Shown here: positions 1-5,941 of the stretch, piece by piece
How positions within the stretch are numbered: the stretch's first letter is position 1
How the letters are laid out: every line of letters starts with the position of its first letter
Assembly: GCA_019322475.1 (NCBI GenBank)
Contig: JAHWIN010000009.1
Location: 1 to 10,979 of the forward strand
Source: Candidatus Woesearchaeota archaeon
GTDB lineage: Archaea; Nanobdellota; Nanobdellia; Woesearchaeales; JACPBV01
DNA length: 10,979 nt
Direction: 5' to 3'
Position numbers and translations under genes: made by a program
Notes under the pieces: model-generated
Told to the model about the DNA's origin: nothing
Databases searched by the model: none
What the model saw: only the letters and a program-made list of their open reading frames with translations

Positions 1-114
1 CTATGCCAAAAATACAGCAGAAATCCTGAGCTTGTGGCCTCGGTGGTCTTTATAGGGACGCTGATGTCCATCATCTCTATACCTTTGGTGCTTCTTTTTC
101 TATCATTTCCTTAA
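1..114 (+). CDS. AEC (auxin efflux carrier) family transporter, C-terminal fragment
   Basis: Frame 1 is open from the window edge to a TAA at 112-114 and encodes 37 residues. It contains a Tyr-x-x-(Asn/Asp)-Pro-Glu-Leu segment followed by one hydrophobic helix ending in a proline-containing Leu-rich tail. The final helix of AEC-family permeases (PF03547) commonly looks like this: an ExG/xPEL loop, then a V-F-x-x-T-L-x-S-x-x-x-I-P-L helix. These are multi-helix membrane proteins that export small organic acids or similar solutes in the better-known cases; the substrate here cannot be told. The 5' part lies outside the window. The assignment rests on one helix, so another permease family remains possible. 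Confidence 0.6.
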   Translation, partial: LCQKYSRNPELVASVVFIGTLMSIISIPLVLLFLSFP

Positions 115-149
115 CCTCAGCAGATTATAGCTGATAGCATGAGGTCCCT

Positions 150-169
150 TAGAAAAACTTAAAAATACT
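150..169 (+). promoter_or_regulatory. Archaeal promoter (BRE/TATA) of the Dph2-U32 pair
   Basis: A purine-rich stretch (agaaaaa) followed by cttaaaaata is centred about 26 bases before the ATG at 188. This is the spacing expected for a TATA box with transcription starting at or next to the start codon, so the transcript would be leaderless. No Shine-Dalgarno sequence precedes the ATG, which fits. Confidence 0.6.
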
Positions 170-187
170 GCAGATTTTGTATGCATA

Positions 188-817
188 ATGAAAACTATAT
201 TTATAGAAGGAAGATATAAAGGCCATATAAAGATAGGCAGGGATATAGAAAAAAGGCTCCCTGAAAAAATAGGCCTGGTAAGCTCGATACAGTTCCTTGG
301 CAGCCTGCAGGATATAAAAAAGCAGCTAGCTGGCAGGGCCATCATAGGGGGGCAGGTCCTTGGCTGCAATGCAAAAAATGCAGAAAAGATGCAAAATAAG
401 GTAGATGCGTTCCTCTATATAGGTGACGGGCAGTTCCATCCTTTGGGCATAGCTATAAAGACAAAAAAAACCGTATTCACGTTCAACCCGATAAGTAAAA
501 CGTTTGATAAGGTAAAAGAGCAGGATATCAAAGAGTATAAAAAAAGGAAAAAAACAGCGCTTCTTAAATTCCTCCATTCAGAGAATATAGGGGTATTGGT
601 TTCAGCAAAGCCGGGACAGCATTACGGCCTAAAGAAGCTATGGGCTGAAGAGGACAGGCTGAGGAAGAAGTACAGGGACAAAAGGTTCTATACCTTTATC
701 GCAGATACCATCGATTACTCTCAACTGGAAAACTTCCCTTTCATAGAGGCATGGGTCAATACAGCATGCCCCAGGATGGAAGAGGATATAAGGATAGCTG
801 ATATAAGGGATATCTGA
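188..817 (+). CDS. dph2: Short Dph2-like diphthamide synthase (N-terminal domain absent)
   Basis: 209 residues. Dph2 makes the 3-amino-3-carboxypropyl radical from S-adenosylmethionine and transfers it to a histidine of elongation factor 2, the first step of diphthamide synthesis. Archaeal Dph2 has three related domains that each give one cysteine to a 4Fe-4S cluster, and it is normally about 330-350 residues. Here the domain 2-type start (KIGLVSSIQFLGSL, about 27-40) and its cysteine (GGQVLGC, C60) are clear. So is the DAFLYIGDGQFHPLG block (73-87), and the domain 3 cysteine is in NTACPRM (C194). The first domain and first cluster cysteine are missing. An in-frame stop (TGA at 140) lies upstream and the promoter abuts the ATG, so the short form looks genuine rather than a wrong start. 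It may be a split gene, a paralogue, or a cluster with altered ligation. It is followed 21 bases later by the U32 gene. Confidence 0.78.
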   Translation: MKTIFIEGRYKGHIKIGRDIEKRLPEKIGLVSSIQFLGSLQDIKKQLAGRAIIGGQVLGCNAKNAEKMQNKVDAFLYIGDGQFHPLGIAIKTKKTVFTFNPISKTFDKVKEQDIKEYKKRKKTALLKFLHSENIGVLVSAKPGQHYGLKKLWAEEDRLRKKYRDKRFYTFIADTIDYSQLENFPFIEAWVNTACPRMEEDIRIADIRDI

Positions 818-823
818 TCCAAT

Positions 824-829
824 AAAGGT
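824..829 (+). promoter_or_regulatory. Ribosome binding site deciding the U32 start
   Basis: The sequence aaaggt touches the ATG at 830 directly, which leaves no spacer, but lies 9 bases before the in-frame ATG at 839. The second ATG is therefore preferred, and the alternative start adds only three residues. Confidence 0.45.
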
Positions 830-838
830 ATGAAAAAA

Positions 839-2032
839 ATGAAGCCTGAACTGTTAAGCCCTGTGCAGGATCCTGTAAGCCTGAAAGCAGCCATAGATGC
901 AGGAGCAGATGCTGTATACTTCGGAGTTAAAGAGTTCAACATGAGGGCCAATGCCAAGAACTTCGAGATAAAAAAGATCAAAAAGGTTATTGGGTTATGC
1001 CATAAGAATAATGTAAAGGCCTATTTCACGCTGAACATAGTCATATACGGCGATGAGATAGAAAAAGTAAAAAAACTTCTGGTAAAGCTGAAGAAAGAAA
1101 AGATAGATGCTGTTATAGCATGGGATTTCTCTGTCATAAGCATATGCGAAAAGCTAAAGATGCCTGTACACCTTTCAACGCAGGCGTCTATAAGCAATTT
1201 TGAGGCTATCGAAGCACTAAAAAAACGGTTTAGATGCATAAAAAGGGTCAACCTTGCAAGGGAGCTTAGCCTGGAACAGATAACGGATATAATCAAAAAG
1301 ATAAAACATAAGAGGTTGAAGGTGGGGGTAGAAACGTTTGTCCACGGGGCCATGTGCGTATCGGTCTCAGGAAGGTGCTTCCTAAGCCAGGAGGTTTTCA
1401 ATAAGTCTGCCAACAGAGGGGAGTGCCTCCAGCCGTGCAGGAGGAAATATATCATAAAGGATGCTGAAGAAGGGCATGAGTTTGAGCTTGGAAAATATTA
1501 TGTGATGAGCCCAAAGGACTTATGCACTATAGATATAATAAGCAGGCTGATAAAGGCAGGCATCTGCTCGTTCAAGATAGAGGGGAGGAACAGGAGCCCT
1601 GAATATGTAAAAACAGCAACAGAGTGCTATAGGGAAGCTATAGACCATCCAGGATCTGGCAGGAAAAAACTGAAAGAAAAGCTAAGGTCAGCCTATAACC
1701 GGGGATTTTCCACAGGATTTTACATGGGAAAGCCAGCAGGGGAATGGAGCAGGTCATATGGGAGCAAAGCAACAAGGAAGAAAACATATCTTGGGAAGGT
1801 GCTGAACTATTACAAGAAGGCAAAGGCAGCAGAGATCCTCCTGGAAGCAGGAAGATTAAAGCTGGGTGACGAGATAATGCTCCAGGGAAACAAGACAGGG
1901 GTTAAGTCTCAGAGGGTGTCTTCTATCGAGATAAAAGGCAGAAAAGCGGATGCCGCAAAAAAAGGACAGAAGATAGGTGTAGAGATTGGATTCACAGCCA
2001 GGGAGAACGATAAGGTATTCCTAATGCGATGA
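839..2032 (+). CDS. U32 family protein (TrhP/RlhA/UbiU-type Fe-S hydroxylase)
   Basis: 397 residues from the ATG at 839 (400 from 830; numbers below use the longer form). Opening MKPELLSPVQDPVSLKAAID and GADAVYFGVKEFNMRA are typical of family U32. Named as peptidases, the well-studied members TrhP (tRNA U34 hydroxylation), RlhA (23S rRNA C2501 hydroxylation) and UbiU/UbiV (O2-independent ubiquinone hydroxylation) are cluster-bearing, prephenate-dependent hydroxylases. The likely 4Fe-4S ligands are all present: C176 and C183 (CVSVSGRC), C199 (RGECLQPC) and C232 (SPKDLC). The C-terminal 80 or so residues (YLGKVLNY...GDEI...GFTARENDKVFL) form the small beta-barrel found in TrhP-like proteins. 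Co-transcription with a Dph2-like gene hints at a role in the translation apparatus, but the substrate is not readable from sequence. The gene is convergent with the protease gene. Confidence 0.85.
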   Translation: MKPELLSPVQDPVSLKAAIDAGADAVYFGVKEFNMRANAKNFEIKKIKKVIGLCHKNNVKAYFTLNIVIYGDEIEKVKKLLVKLKKEKIDAVIAWDFSVISICEKLKMPVHLSTQASISNFEAIEALKKRFRCIKRVNLARELSLEQITDIIKKIKHKRLKVGVETFVHGAMCVSVSGRCFLSQEVFNKSANRGECLQPCRRKYIIKDAEEGHEFELGKYYVMSPKDLCTIDIISRLIKAGICSFKIEGRNRSPEYVKTATECYREAIDHPGSGRKKLKEKLRSAYNRGFSTGFYMGKPAGEWSRSYGSKATRKKTYLGKVLNYYKKAKAAEILLEAGRLKLGDEIMLQGNKTGVKSQRVSSIEIKGRKADAAKKGQKIGVEIGFTARENDKVFLMR

Positions 2033-2036
2033 TACA

Positions 2037-2044
2037 TCCTTATG
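2037..2044. repeat. Left target-site duplication
   Basis: tccttatg, identical to 2267-2274, lies immediately outside the left terminal inverted repeat of the element. The next base is g on both sides, so the duplication could be counted as 9 bp. Confidence 0.75.
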
Positions 2045-2062
2045 GGCGATATTGAAAAGTTA
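2045..2062 (+). repeat. Left terminal inverted repeat
   Basis: ggcgatattgaaaagtta; it pairs with 2249-2266 apart from one transition at its seventh base. Confidence 0.75.
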
Positions 2063-2247
2063 CCCTACTACGCTGACCAGAACGCCATACTTCGTATGGC
2101 AACCTGGTCATCTCGCTTTGAAAAGCTTCGCCTTTCTAACCTCTTACCCTGCTTCGCAAGCTAAGACGTCCTGGCCATGCCATGAATGCCTGCGGTTTTA
2201 GAAAACAAGGTTTTCTAAGGCATTAACGGCATTCATGGCACAGACGG

Positions 2248-5200
2248 TTAACTTTTCAACATCGCCTCCTTATGGAATATTATAAAAACCACTATAAGCA
2301 GGGTTGACATTATCATAGCTATGAACAAAGACCAGTTAAACCTCTTCTCTTCCTCCCTGTCCTGGCTAAGCCTGTCCCATTCCTCCTCTTTTTCCCATGC
2401 CTCTTCTGCCTGAAGGGTTTTCTCAGGCTCCCCCTCTCCAGGCTTCTCCTTCAGATCTTCAGCAAACATCCTGTAGGTTATCTCTGCCCTTCCCCCGTCT
2501 ATCCTGCTCAAGGCTATAGAAAGGTCATTACGGCCGTCATCATCAACATCGAACTCCTTTACATCGCCTGCCTTAAATATGGATGAAGCCCCTTCCAGGC
2601 TTATCGTCACTGAATCCTGCTTCAGCTGGGCTACTTTCACAGTATATTGCTCATCGTTAAGGCTGAATTTTGCCTCATCGCCCTGGGTCTGCTTTAGGGT
2701 ATGGCCCCCGTCCTTAAAGTCCGGCTTTATGTCCAGGTTAACCTTTTGGGCAAAGCCGCCACCGCCTCCTCCGCCTCCTCCGCCACCTCCGCCACCGCCT
2801 CCTCCGCCTCCATCAGAGGTTTGAGGCGCTGTATATGTCAATGTGGCGTTGCCATAATTTAAGGGGTAATCAAGAGTGAGGTTCTTATTGTTCCCGTCAT
2901 CGATGGTCGTTATGACAAAATGGTAGGTGCCTGAGCTTGTCACTGATATTGTCGTGTAATTTACAGAAACGGTAGAGGTGCTGTAGCCGGTTATCGACTC
3001 ATTAGCCAAGGCTGCTGAAGAGTTAAAATTTGTCCCGTAGTATATCACATATCGGAGCCCATAGAAGTCAGGGCTTCCCTGTATGTCCCTGCTGACATTG
3101 CTCCATATCAATGTTGCAGTGGCGCCTGAGGCTGTTACTGTAGAGTTTGAAGGTATCTTCGGGCTTATAGTGTCATTTGCAGTTCCGTTAAGCGGGCTTG
3201 AAAAGATGCTGTCATTATAGTTCCCTGCAGAGTCGACAGTGACCAACGTGTACCAATAGGAAGTTCCGTTTGAAGTGGTGTTATCCTCATAAAACTGGGT
3301 CCCTGCAGGTATGCCTGCAGAAAGGTTTGTGACAGAGCTGCTTATCGAGGTTATATTGCTGCTGAACCTGTAAAGCCTGTAGCTTTCAGATGTCTCATTC
3401 CCGTCATCGCTCCAGTTTATCTCTATGTTGCCGTCTGAATCATAATCCCTGACAGAAAACAATGTTGGGTGGGTCAAAGGCCTTGCTGTGATCGTTATGT
3501 TGCTTGAATTATACCAGATGCTCCAGTTATGGCTGTCATAAGACCTGACAGAAAACAGCCATGCATCATTTCTGGAAAGGTTTCCGCTGCTTATTGATGT
3601 AAGGTTGTCAAGGGCTGTTACATGTATGCTGTTGTTGTACCATCTTGTTTCATTCAGAGTATTTGTATCATTATCTGCGTCAGAATAGCTGAAATAAGCA
3701 GTAAGGTTGCTGCCAGCCCTGTTTAGGTCGTTTGTAGAGTTTAAGACGATGTTCCCTATGGACGGGATAGAGTTCTGCACTGCAAAGCTGTACTCGTCTG
3801 TCATGTTCCAGTTGCCTCCTGTGTCATTGCAATAGAACCTCCAAAAAACATTTTTTCCCCTTGTAGAGCTTATCGTCCTGTTTACGCTTACAGCCTGAAA
3901 GGTCCCGCTTAATGAGCCATTGGTTATGTTCACCCATGAGCCTGTATCGTTCCAGGAGAATATGTAAAAAGACAGGCCGATAGTATCGTTCCAGGTTACG
4001 TTAAACATGACTTTTTCCCCTTTCTTTGGGAAGGTGTTGTTTGTAGAATTAGCCGACCATGCAGGAGGCTTAGTATCTATAGAGTGTATAGCTGCCAAGG
4101 CGTCTATCCTCTTATATGTGGTTGCTCCTATGACCTTTCCTGTATCGTTCATAGCCTTTCTTATCTCCAGAGGGTTTAATGATGAGTTGAACTGGAGCAT
4201 CAAAGCTGCAAGCCCGGCTACATGAGGGGTTGCCATAGAGGTGCCTCCTAAAGATTTTAGGCCGTTTGAGGCATAATGGGTGGTAGTGCCTGAAAACGGG
4301 ACTGTTGAGGTTATGCTTCCTCCGGGAGCAAATACAGTATTGAATGCCGCCCTGTTGGATGTGGAGACTATACTATCGCTGCTGTCGACACTTCCCACTG
4401 AAGTGATGTTAGAGGCGCATGCAGGAGCAGCTATCTGGCCGTCAAGGCCGCTGTTTCCTGCAGCTGCAGAGACAAATATGCCGTTAGATACTGCCTTGTT
4501 TGATGCATTGGCATCTATCTCGTCATCACACGCTGCGCTGTAAGCACCTCCACCAAGGCTCATGGTTATTACAGATATGTTAAATTTGCTCTTGTTATTT
4601 ATGCACCAGTCGAGCCCGCTAACTATGTTGCTGACAGAGCAGCTGCCTTCGGTTGAATTGTCGCATACCTTCAAAGCTACAAGCCTGGCATCAGGGGCTA
4701 CTCCGGTGTAATTGCTGTGGTTTGAGGCTGCTATCCCTGCAACATGAGTGCCGTGGCCGTGGTCATCCCGGGGGTCATTATCATCATTCTCATAGTCCCA
4801 TCCTGAGAGGACCTTGCCGCAGTTGCCTGAAGTGAAGTTTTCAGTGCTGCAGTTTCCAAGGTTAGGGTGAGTATAGTCTATCCCTGAATCGATAACACAG
4901 ATGGTCTGGTTTATCCCCGTAAGGTTAAGGCCGTCAGGCTGCAAAGCCCACAGGCCATCTGAATCGATCTGAGGTACGCTTACTGAAAGGCTCAGCTGCC
5001 TTACTTCATCATAAGCTATCCTGGCAACATCAGGGTCGTCCTTAAGCTTCTCTATGCCTTCCCTTGTGGCATTGCCGGCAAAGCCGTTGATTATCGAGTA
5101 TCTTCTCTTAAGCTTAAAATCATATCCTTCAGAGACAGAAAGGGCAGCTTCTCTCTTATCAGGAGCAAGGGCTTCATTCCTGTAGGCCCTCTTTTCCTTA

Positions 5201-5493
5201 TCTCCATCCTTAATCTTAAGCCCTGACAGCACCCTGTCCTGCCTTCTTTTGACGCCTGCCCTTACCCTTTCAAGCCTTTCTTCCTCAAGCTCCCTTCTTG
5301 CCATCCTGGCAGAAAGGAATGAGCCTGCATCTATAGAAGGGTCATCCGCAAGCATGACTATGACAGGAACCTCCCTGCCTGATTCAAGCCCTGCCTCTAC
5401 CTTATGATCCACCTTGACGGCATAGGCAAGAGCAGGAAGGATAAGAGCGGCAGCTGTAAAGAGCATGACCGATACGGCAATAGTTTTCCTCAT
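2248..5493 (-). CDS. Secreted, membrane-anchored subtilisin-like serine protease (S8)
   Basis: 1081 residues. A signal peptide covers about residues 1-25 (hydrophobic helix, ALAYA cleavage motif). An I9-like propeptide follows (VPVIVML at 42-48; YSIINGFAGNAT to about 165). The S8 domain (about 195-470) has the full triad: D202 in CVIDSGID, H247 in DDHGHGTHVAG, S419 in GGTSMATPHVAG, with oxyanion N347 in AAAGNSG. Residues 475-890 are beta-rich Ig/fibronectin III-like modules dense in N-x-S/T sequons, as in archaeal surface proteins. Then come a run of 19 glycines (895-913), a small domain with DVDDDGRNDLSIAL, a Glu/Lys-rich linker, one transmembrane helix (about 1055-1073) and a short tail. 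The enzyme should be tethered outside the cell with the catalytic end exposed. Its start overlaps the RHH gene stop (ATGA), suggesting coupled translation. The last residues come from the inserted element. Targets are unknown: nutrition, surface processing or host-cell interaction are all possible. Confidence 0.93.
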   Translation of the reverse strand: MRKTIAVSVMLFTAAALILPALAYAVKVDHKVEAGLESGREVPVIVMLADDPSIDAGSFLSARMARRELEEERLERVRAGVKRRQDRVLSGLKIKDGDKEKRAYRNEALAPDKREAALSVSEGYDFKLKRRYSIINGFAGNATREGIEKLKDDPDVARIAYDEVRQLSLSVSVPQIDSDGLWALQPDGLNLTGINQTICVIDSGIDYTHPNLGNCSTENFTSGNCGKVLSGWDYENDDNDPRDDHGHGTHVAGIAASNHSNYTGVAPDARLVALKVCDNSTEGSCSVSNIVSGLDWCINNKSKFNISVITMSLGGGAYSAACDDEIDANASNKAVSNGIFVSAAAGNSGLDGQIAAPACASNITSVGSVDSSDSIVSTSNRAAFNTVFAPGGSITSTVPFSGTTTHYASNGLKSLGGTSMATPHVAGLAALMLQFNSSLNPLEIRKAMNDTGKVIGATTYKRIDALAAIHSIDTKPPAWSANSTNNTFPKKGEKVMFNVTWNDTIGLSFYIFSWNDTGSWVNITNGSLSGTFQAVSVNRTISSTRGKNVFWRFYCNDTGGNWNMTDEYSFAVQNSIPSIGNIVLNSTNDLNRAGSNLTAYFSYSDADNDTNTLNETRWYNNSIHVTALDNLTSISSGNLSRNDAWLFSVRSYDSHNWSIWYNSSNITITARPLTHPTLFSVRDYDSDGNIEINWSDDGNETSESYRLYRFSSNITSISSSVTNLSAGIPAGTQFYEDNTTSNGTSYWYTLVTVDSAGNYNDSIFSSPLNGTANDTISPKIPSNSTVTASGATATLIWSNVSRDIQGSPDFYGLRYVIYYGTNFNSSAALANESITGYSTSTVSVNYTTISVTSSGTYHFVITTIDDGNNKNLTLDYPLNYGNATLTYTAPQTSDGGGGGGGGGGGGGGGGGGGFAQKVNLDIKPDFKDGGHTLKQTQGDEAKFSLNDEQYTVKVAQLKQDSVTISLEGASSIFKAGDVKEFDVDDDGRNDLSIALSRIDGGRAEITYRMFAEDLKEKPGEGEPEKTLQAEEAWEKEEEWDRLSQDREEEKRFNWSLFIAMIMSTLLIVVFIIFHKEAMLKS
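2249..2266 (-). repeat. Right terminal inverted repeat, overlapping the protease 3' end
   Basis: Read on the reverse strand this is ggcgatgttgaaaagtta. It encodes the last residues (A-M-L-K-S) of the protease and two bases of its TAA stop (2248-2250). Confidence 0.72.
2267..2274. repeat. Right target-site duplication
   Basis: tccttatg, an exact copy of 2037-2044, directly outside the right inverted repeat and inside the protease coding region (H-K codons). Confidence 0.75.
2755..2811 (-). repeat. Poly-glycine codon tract in the protease
   Basis: Nineteen consecutive GGN codons (GGC, GGA and GGT mixed) encode an unbroken glycine run between the beta-rich modules and the C-terminal domain. 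A near-repetitive GGA/GGC/GGT tract can gain or lose units by slippage, so its length may vary between strains. On the other strand it gives a meaningless proline run. Confidence 0.85.
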
Positions 5494-5630
5494 CTCTTAT
5501 CAGCCCCTACAAATTTCTTCATGAAGTTCTCCACCTGCTTTGACATTATTATCCCTTTTTCCCTGCATACCTTAGAATAGGTAGAATAGACCTTAGAATC
5601 AACATTCATCGAGATTATCTGCTTCGGCAT
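5490..5630 (-). CDS. Small ribbon-helix-helix-like DNA-binding protein
   Basis: 46 residues, starting MPKQIISMNVDSKVYSTYSK. The pattern fits the RHH/CopG fold: a short beta-strand (KQIISMNVD), helix A (SKVYSTYSKVCREKG), a turn, and helix B (MSKQVENFMKKFV). RHH proteins bind DNA as dimers through the paired strands, often at palindromes near their own promoters. Its TGA overlaps the protease ATG by sharing ATGA, so both are probably made from one message with coupled translation. A TATA box and a 26-bp perfect palindrome lie directly upstream. The natural inference is an autoregulator controlling the protease. The fold is assigned from pattern only and no exact family is recognised. Confidence 0.68.
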   Translation of the reverse strand: MPKQIISMNVDSKVYSTYSKVCREKGIIMSKQVENFMKKFVGADKR

Positions 5631-5634
5631 ATTT

Positions 5635-5660
5635 TATATAAGCTTATATAAGCTTATATA
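5635..5660. promoter_or_regulatory. 26-bp perfect palindrome, candidate operator
   Basis: Two overlapping copies of the self-complementary tatataagcttatata (5635-5650 and 5645-5660) give an uninterrupted 26-bp palindrome. It lies between the TATA region and the start codon of the RHH gene, so a bound protein would block assembly of the transcription complex. Two tandem sites suit cooperative binding by RHH dimers. AT-rich self-complementary sequence also arises around TATA boxes by itself, so binding is an inference. Confidence 0.55.
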
Positions 5661-5665
5661 TAAAC
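5658..5665 (-). promoter_or_regulatory. TATA box of the RHH-protease operon
   Basis: tttatata on the reverse strand, preceded by gaaaag, is centred about 31 bases before the ATG at 5630. The spacing fits a near-leaderless archaeal transcript. It overlaps one edge of the palindrome at 5635-5660. Confidence 0.55.
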
Positions 5666-5675
5666 TTTTCTATAG

Positions 5676-5681
5676 AAAAAA
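5676..5681 (-). terminator. Oligo-T terminator of the tRNA pair
   Basis: Six T residues on the reverse strand begin six bases after the tRNA-Gly 3' end. Archaeal RNA polymerase terminates on such tracts. This separates the tRNA unit from the promoter of the RHH-protease operon just downstream. Confidence 0.45.
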
Positions 5682-5686
5682 TAAGG

Positions 5687-5784
5687 TGCGCCAGCCGAGA
5701 TTCGAAATCCCGATCCCAGCTAAGCCGGGATTCTCGGGTCACAGCCTTGGCAAGGCCGTATCTTAACCACTGGACTACTGGCGC
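5687..5784 (-). tRNA. tRNA-Gly (anticodon GCC) with an interruption in the T arm
   Basis: Acceptor arms GCGCCAG and CTGGCGC pair perfectly, with discriminator A and no encoded CCA. The D arm has the usual AGTGGTTA loop. The anticodon stem CGGCC/GGCTG closes the loop TTGCCAA, giving anticodon GCC (Gly). The T stem CCGAG/CTCGG and loop TTCGAAT are perfect only if 26 bases (5707-5732) after the first T-stem strand are removed, which leaves 72 nt. A long-variable-arm reading was tried: it breaks the T loop (TTTCGAA) or shifts the acceptor, and glycine tRNAs are not of that class. The gene lies 17 bases downstream of tRNA-Val in one unit. Confidence 0.83.
5707..5732 (-). other. Putative 26-nt tRNA intron between positions 53 and 54
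   Basis: The inserted segment begins aatcccgg and ends tcgggat on the reverse strand. It folds on itself either as atcccggc/gctgggat around a TTA loop (one G-T pair) or as aatcccg pairing with cgggatt. With the standard T loop TTCGAAT the junctions are unique. A textbook bulge-helix-bulge around these exact junctions is not obvious, so the splice points and the splicing route are uncertain. Confidence 0.6.
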
Positions 5785-5801
5785 ATCGATAATGAAAACG
5801 A

Positions 5802-5874
5802 TGGGCCCACCCAGGATCGAACTGGGGATCTACACCTTGTAAGGGTGTTGTCATAACCACTAGACCATGGGCCC
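5802..5874 (-). tRNA. tRNA-Val (anticodon TAC)
   Basis: 73 nt, complete cloverleaf: acceptor GGGCCCA/TGGGCCC with discriminator A, D arm with AGTGGTTA, anticodon stem ACACC/GGTGT around CTTACAA (anticodon TAC, Val), T stem CCCAG/CTGGG around TTCGATC. There is no intron and no encoded CCA. It is first in a two-tRNA unit with tRNA-Gly, driven by the promoter at 5901-5910. Confidence 0.95.
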
Positions 5875-5900
5875 TTATAGCTGTTGTGAATTGGAGCATC

Positions 5901-5920
5901 ATATAAAAAGCTTTTTATAT
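5901..5920. promoter_or_regulatory. Palindromic back-to-back TATA boxes for scpA and the tRNAs
   Basis: atataaaaag followed by its exact complement ctttttatat. The right half lies about 26 bases before the scpA ATG at 5942. The left half, read in reverse, lies about 31 bases before the tRNA-Val 5' end. One 20-bp palindrome thus serves as two divergent TATA elements. Confidence 0.65.
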
Positions 5921-5941
5921 TTAGGGTTTTGCTTTAACCCT

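Larger units (their letters stand above)
2045..2266. mobile_element. MITE-like non-autonomous element (222 bp)
   Basis: The element has 18-bp terminal inverted repeats (2045-2062 ggcgatattgaaaagtta against the complement of 2249-2266, 17 of 18 matching) and an exact 8-bp direct repeat at both outer edges, the signature of transposition. It carries no meaningful reading frame, so it would need a transposase from elsewhere. The interior is dominated by perfect hairpins. One runs 2074-2110, with arms tgaccag/ctggtca, a symmetric aac/aac internal loop, then gccatac/gtatggc closing a ttc loop. The other runs 2178-2240, with 13-bp arms tgccatgaatgcc/ggcattcatggca enclosing a 9-bp hairpin at 2198-2218. 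The parent insertion sequence family is not recognised. Alternative: a structured RNA or a bidirectional terminator, but neither explains the flanking duplication. Confidence 0.75.

Noticed and set aside
2033..2247. Possible small protein gene between the U32 and protease genes
   Set aside because: Stops and inverted repeats dominate in all frames; the MITE-like structure explains the region.
2579..2824. Forward ORF with a long proline run
   Set aside because: It is the complement of the protease poly-glycine tract, with no independent coding signal.
5687..5784. tRNA-Gly read as a class II tRNA with a long variable arm
   Set aside because: The alternative T stem (CGGGA/TCTCG) destroys the TTCGAAT loop and leaves an extra base before the acceptor strand; anticodon GCC also does not belong to class II.
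5867..5941. N-terminal extension of scpA starting at the ATG at 5867
   Set aside because: It begins inside tRNA-Val, precedes the TATA element, and adds residues with no ScpA character; the ATG at 5942 fits promoter and family.
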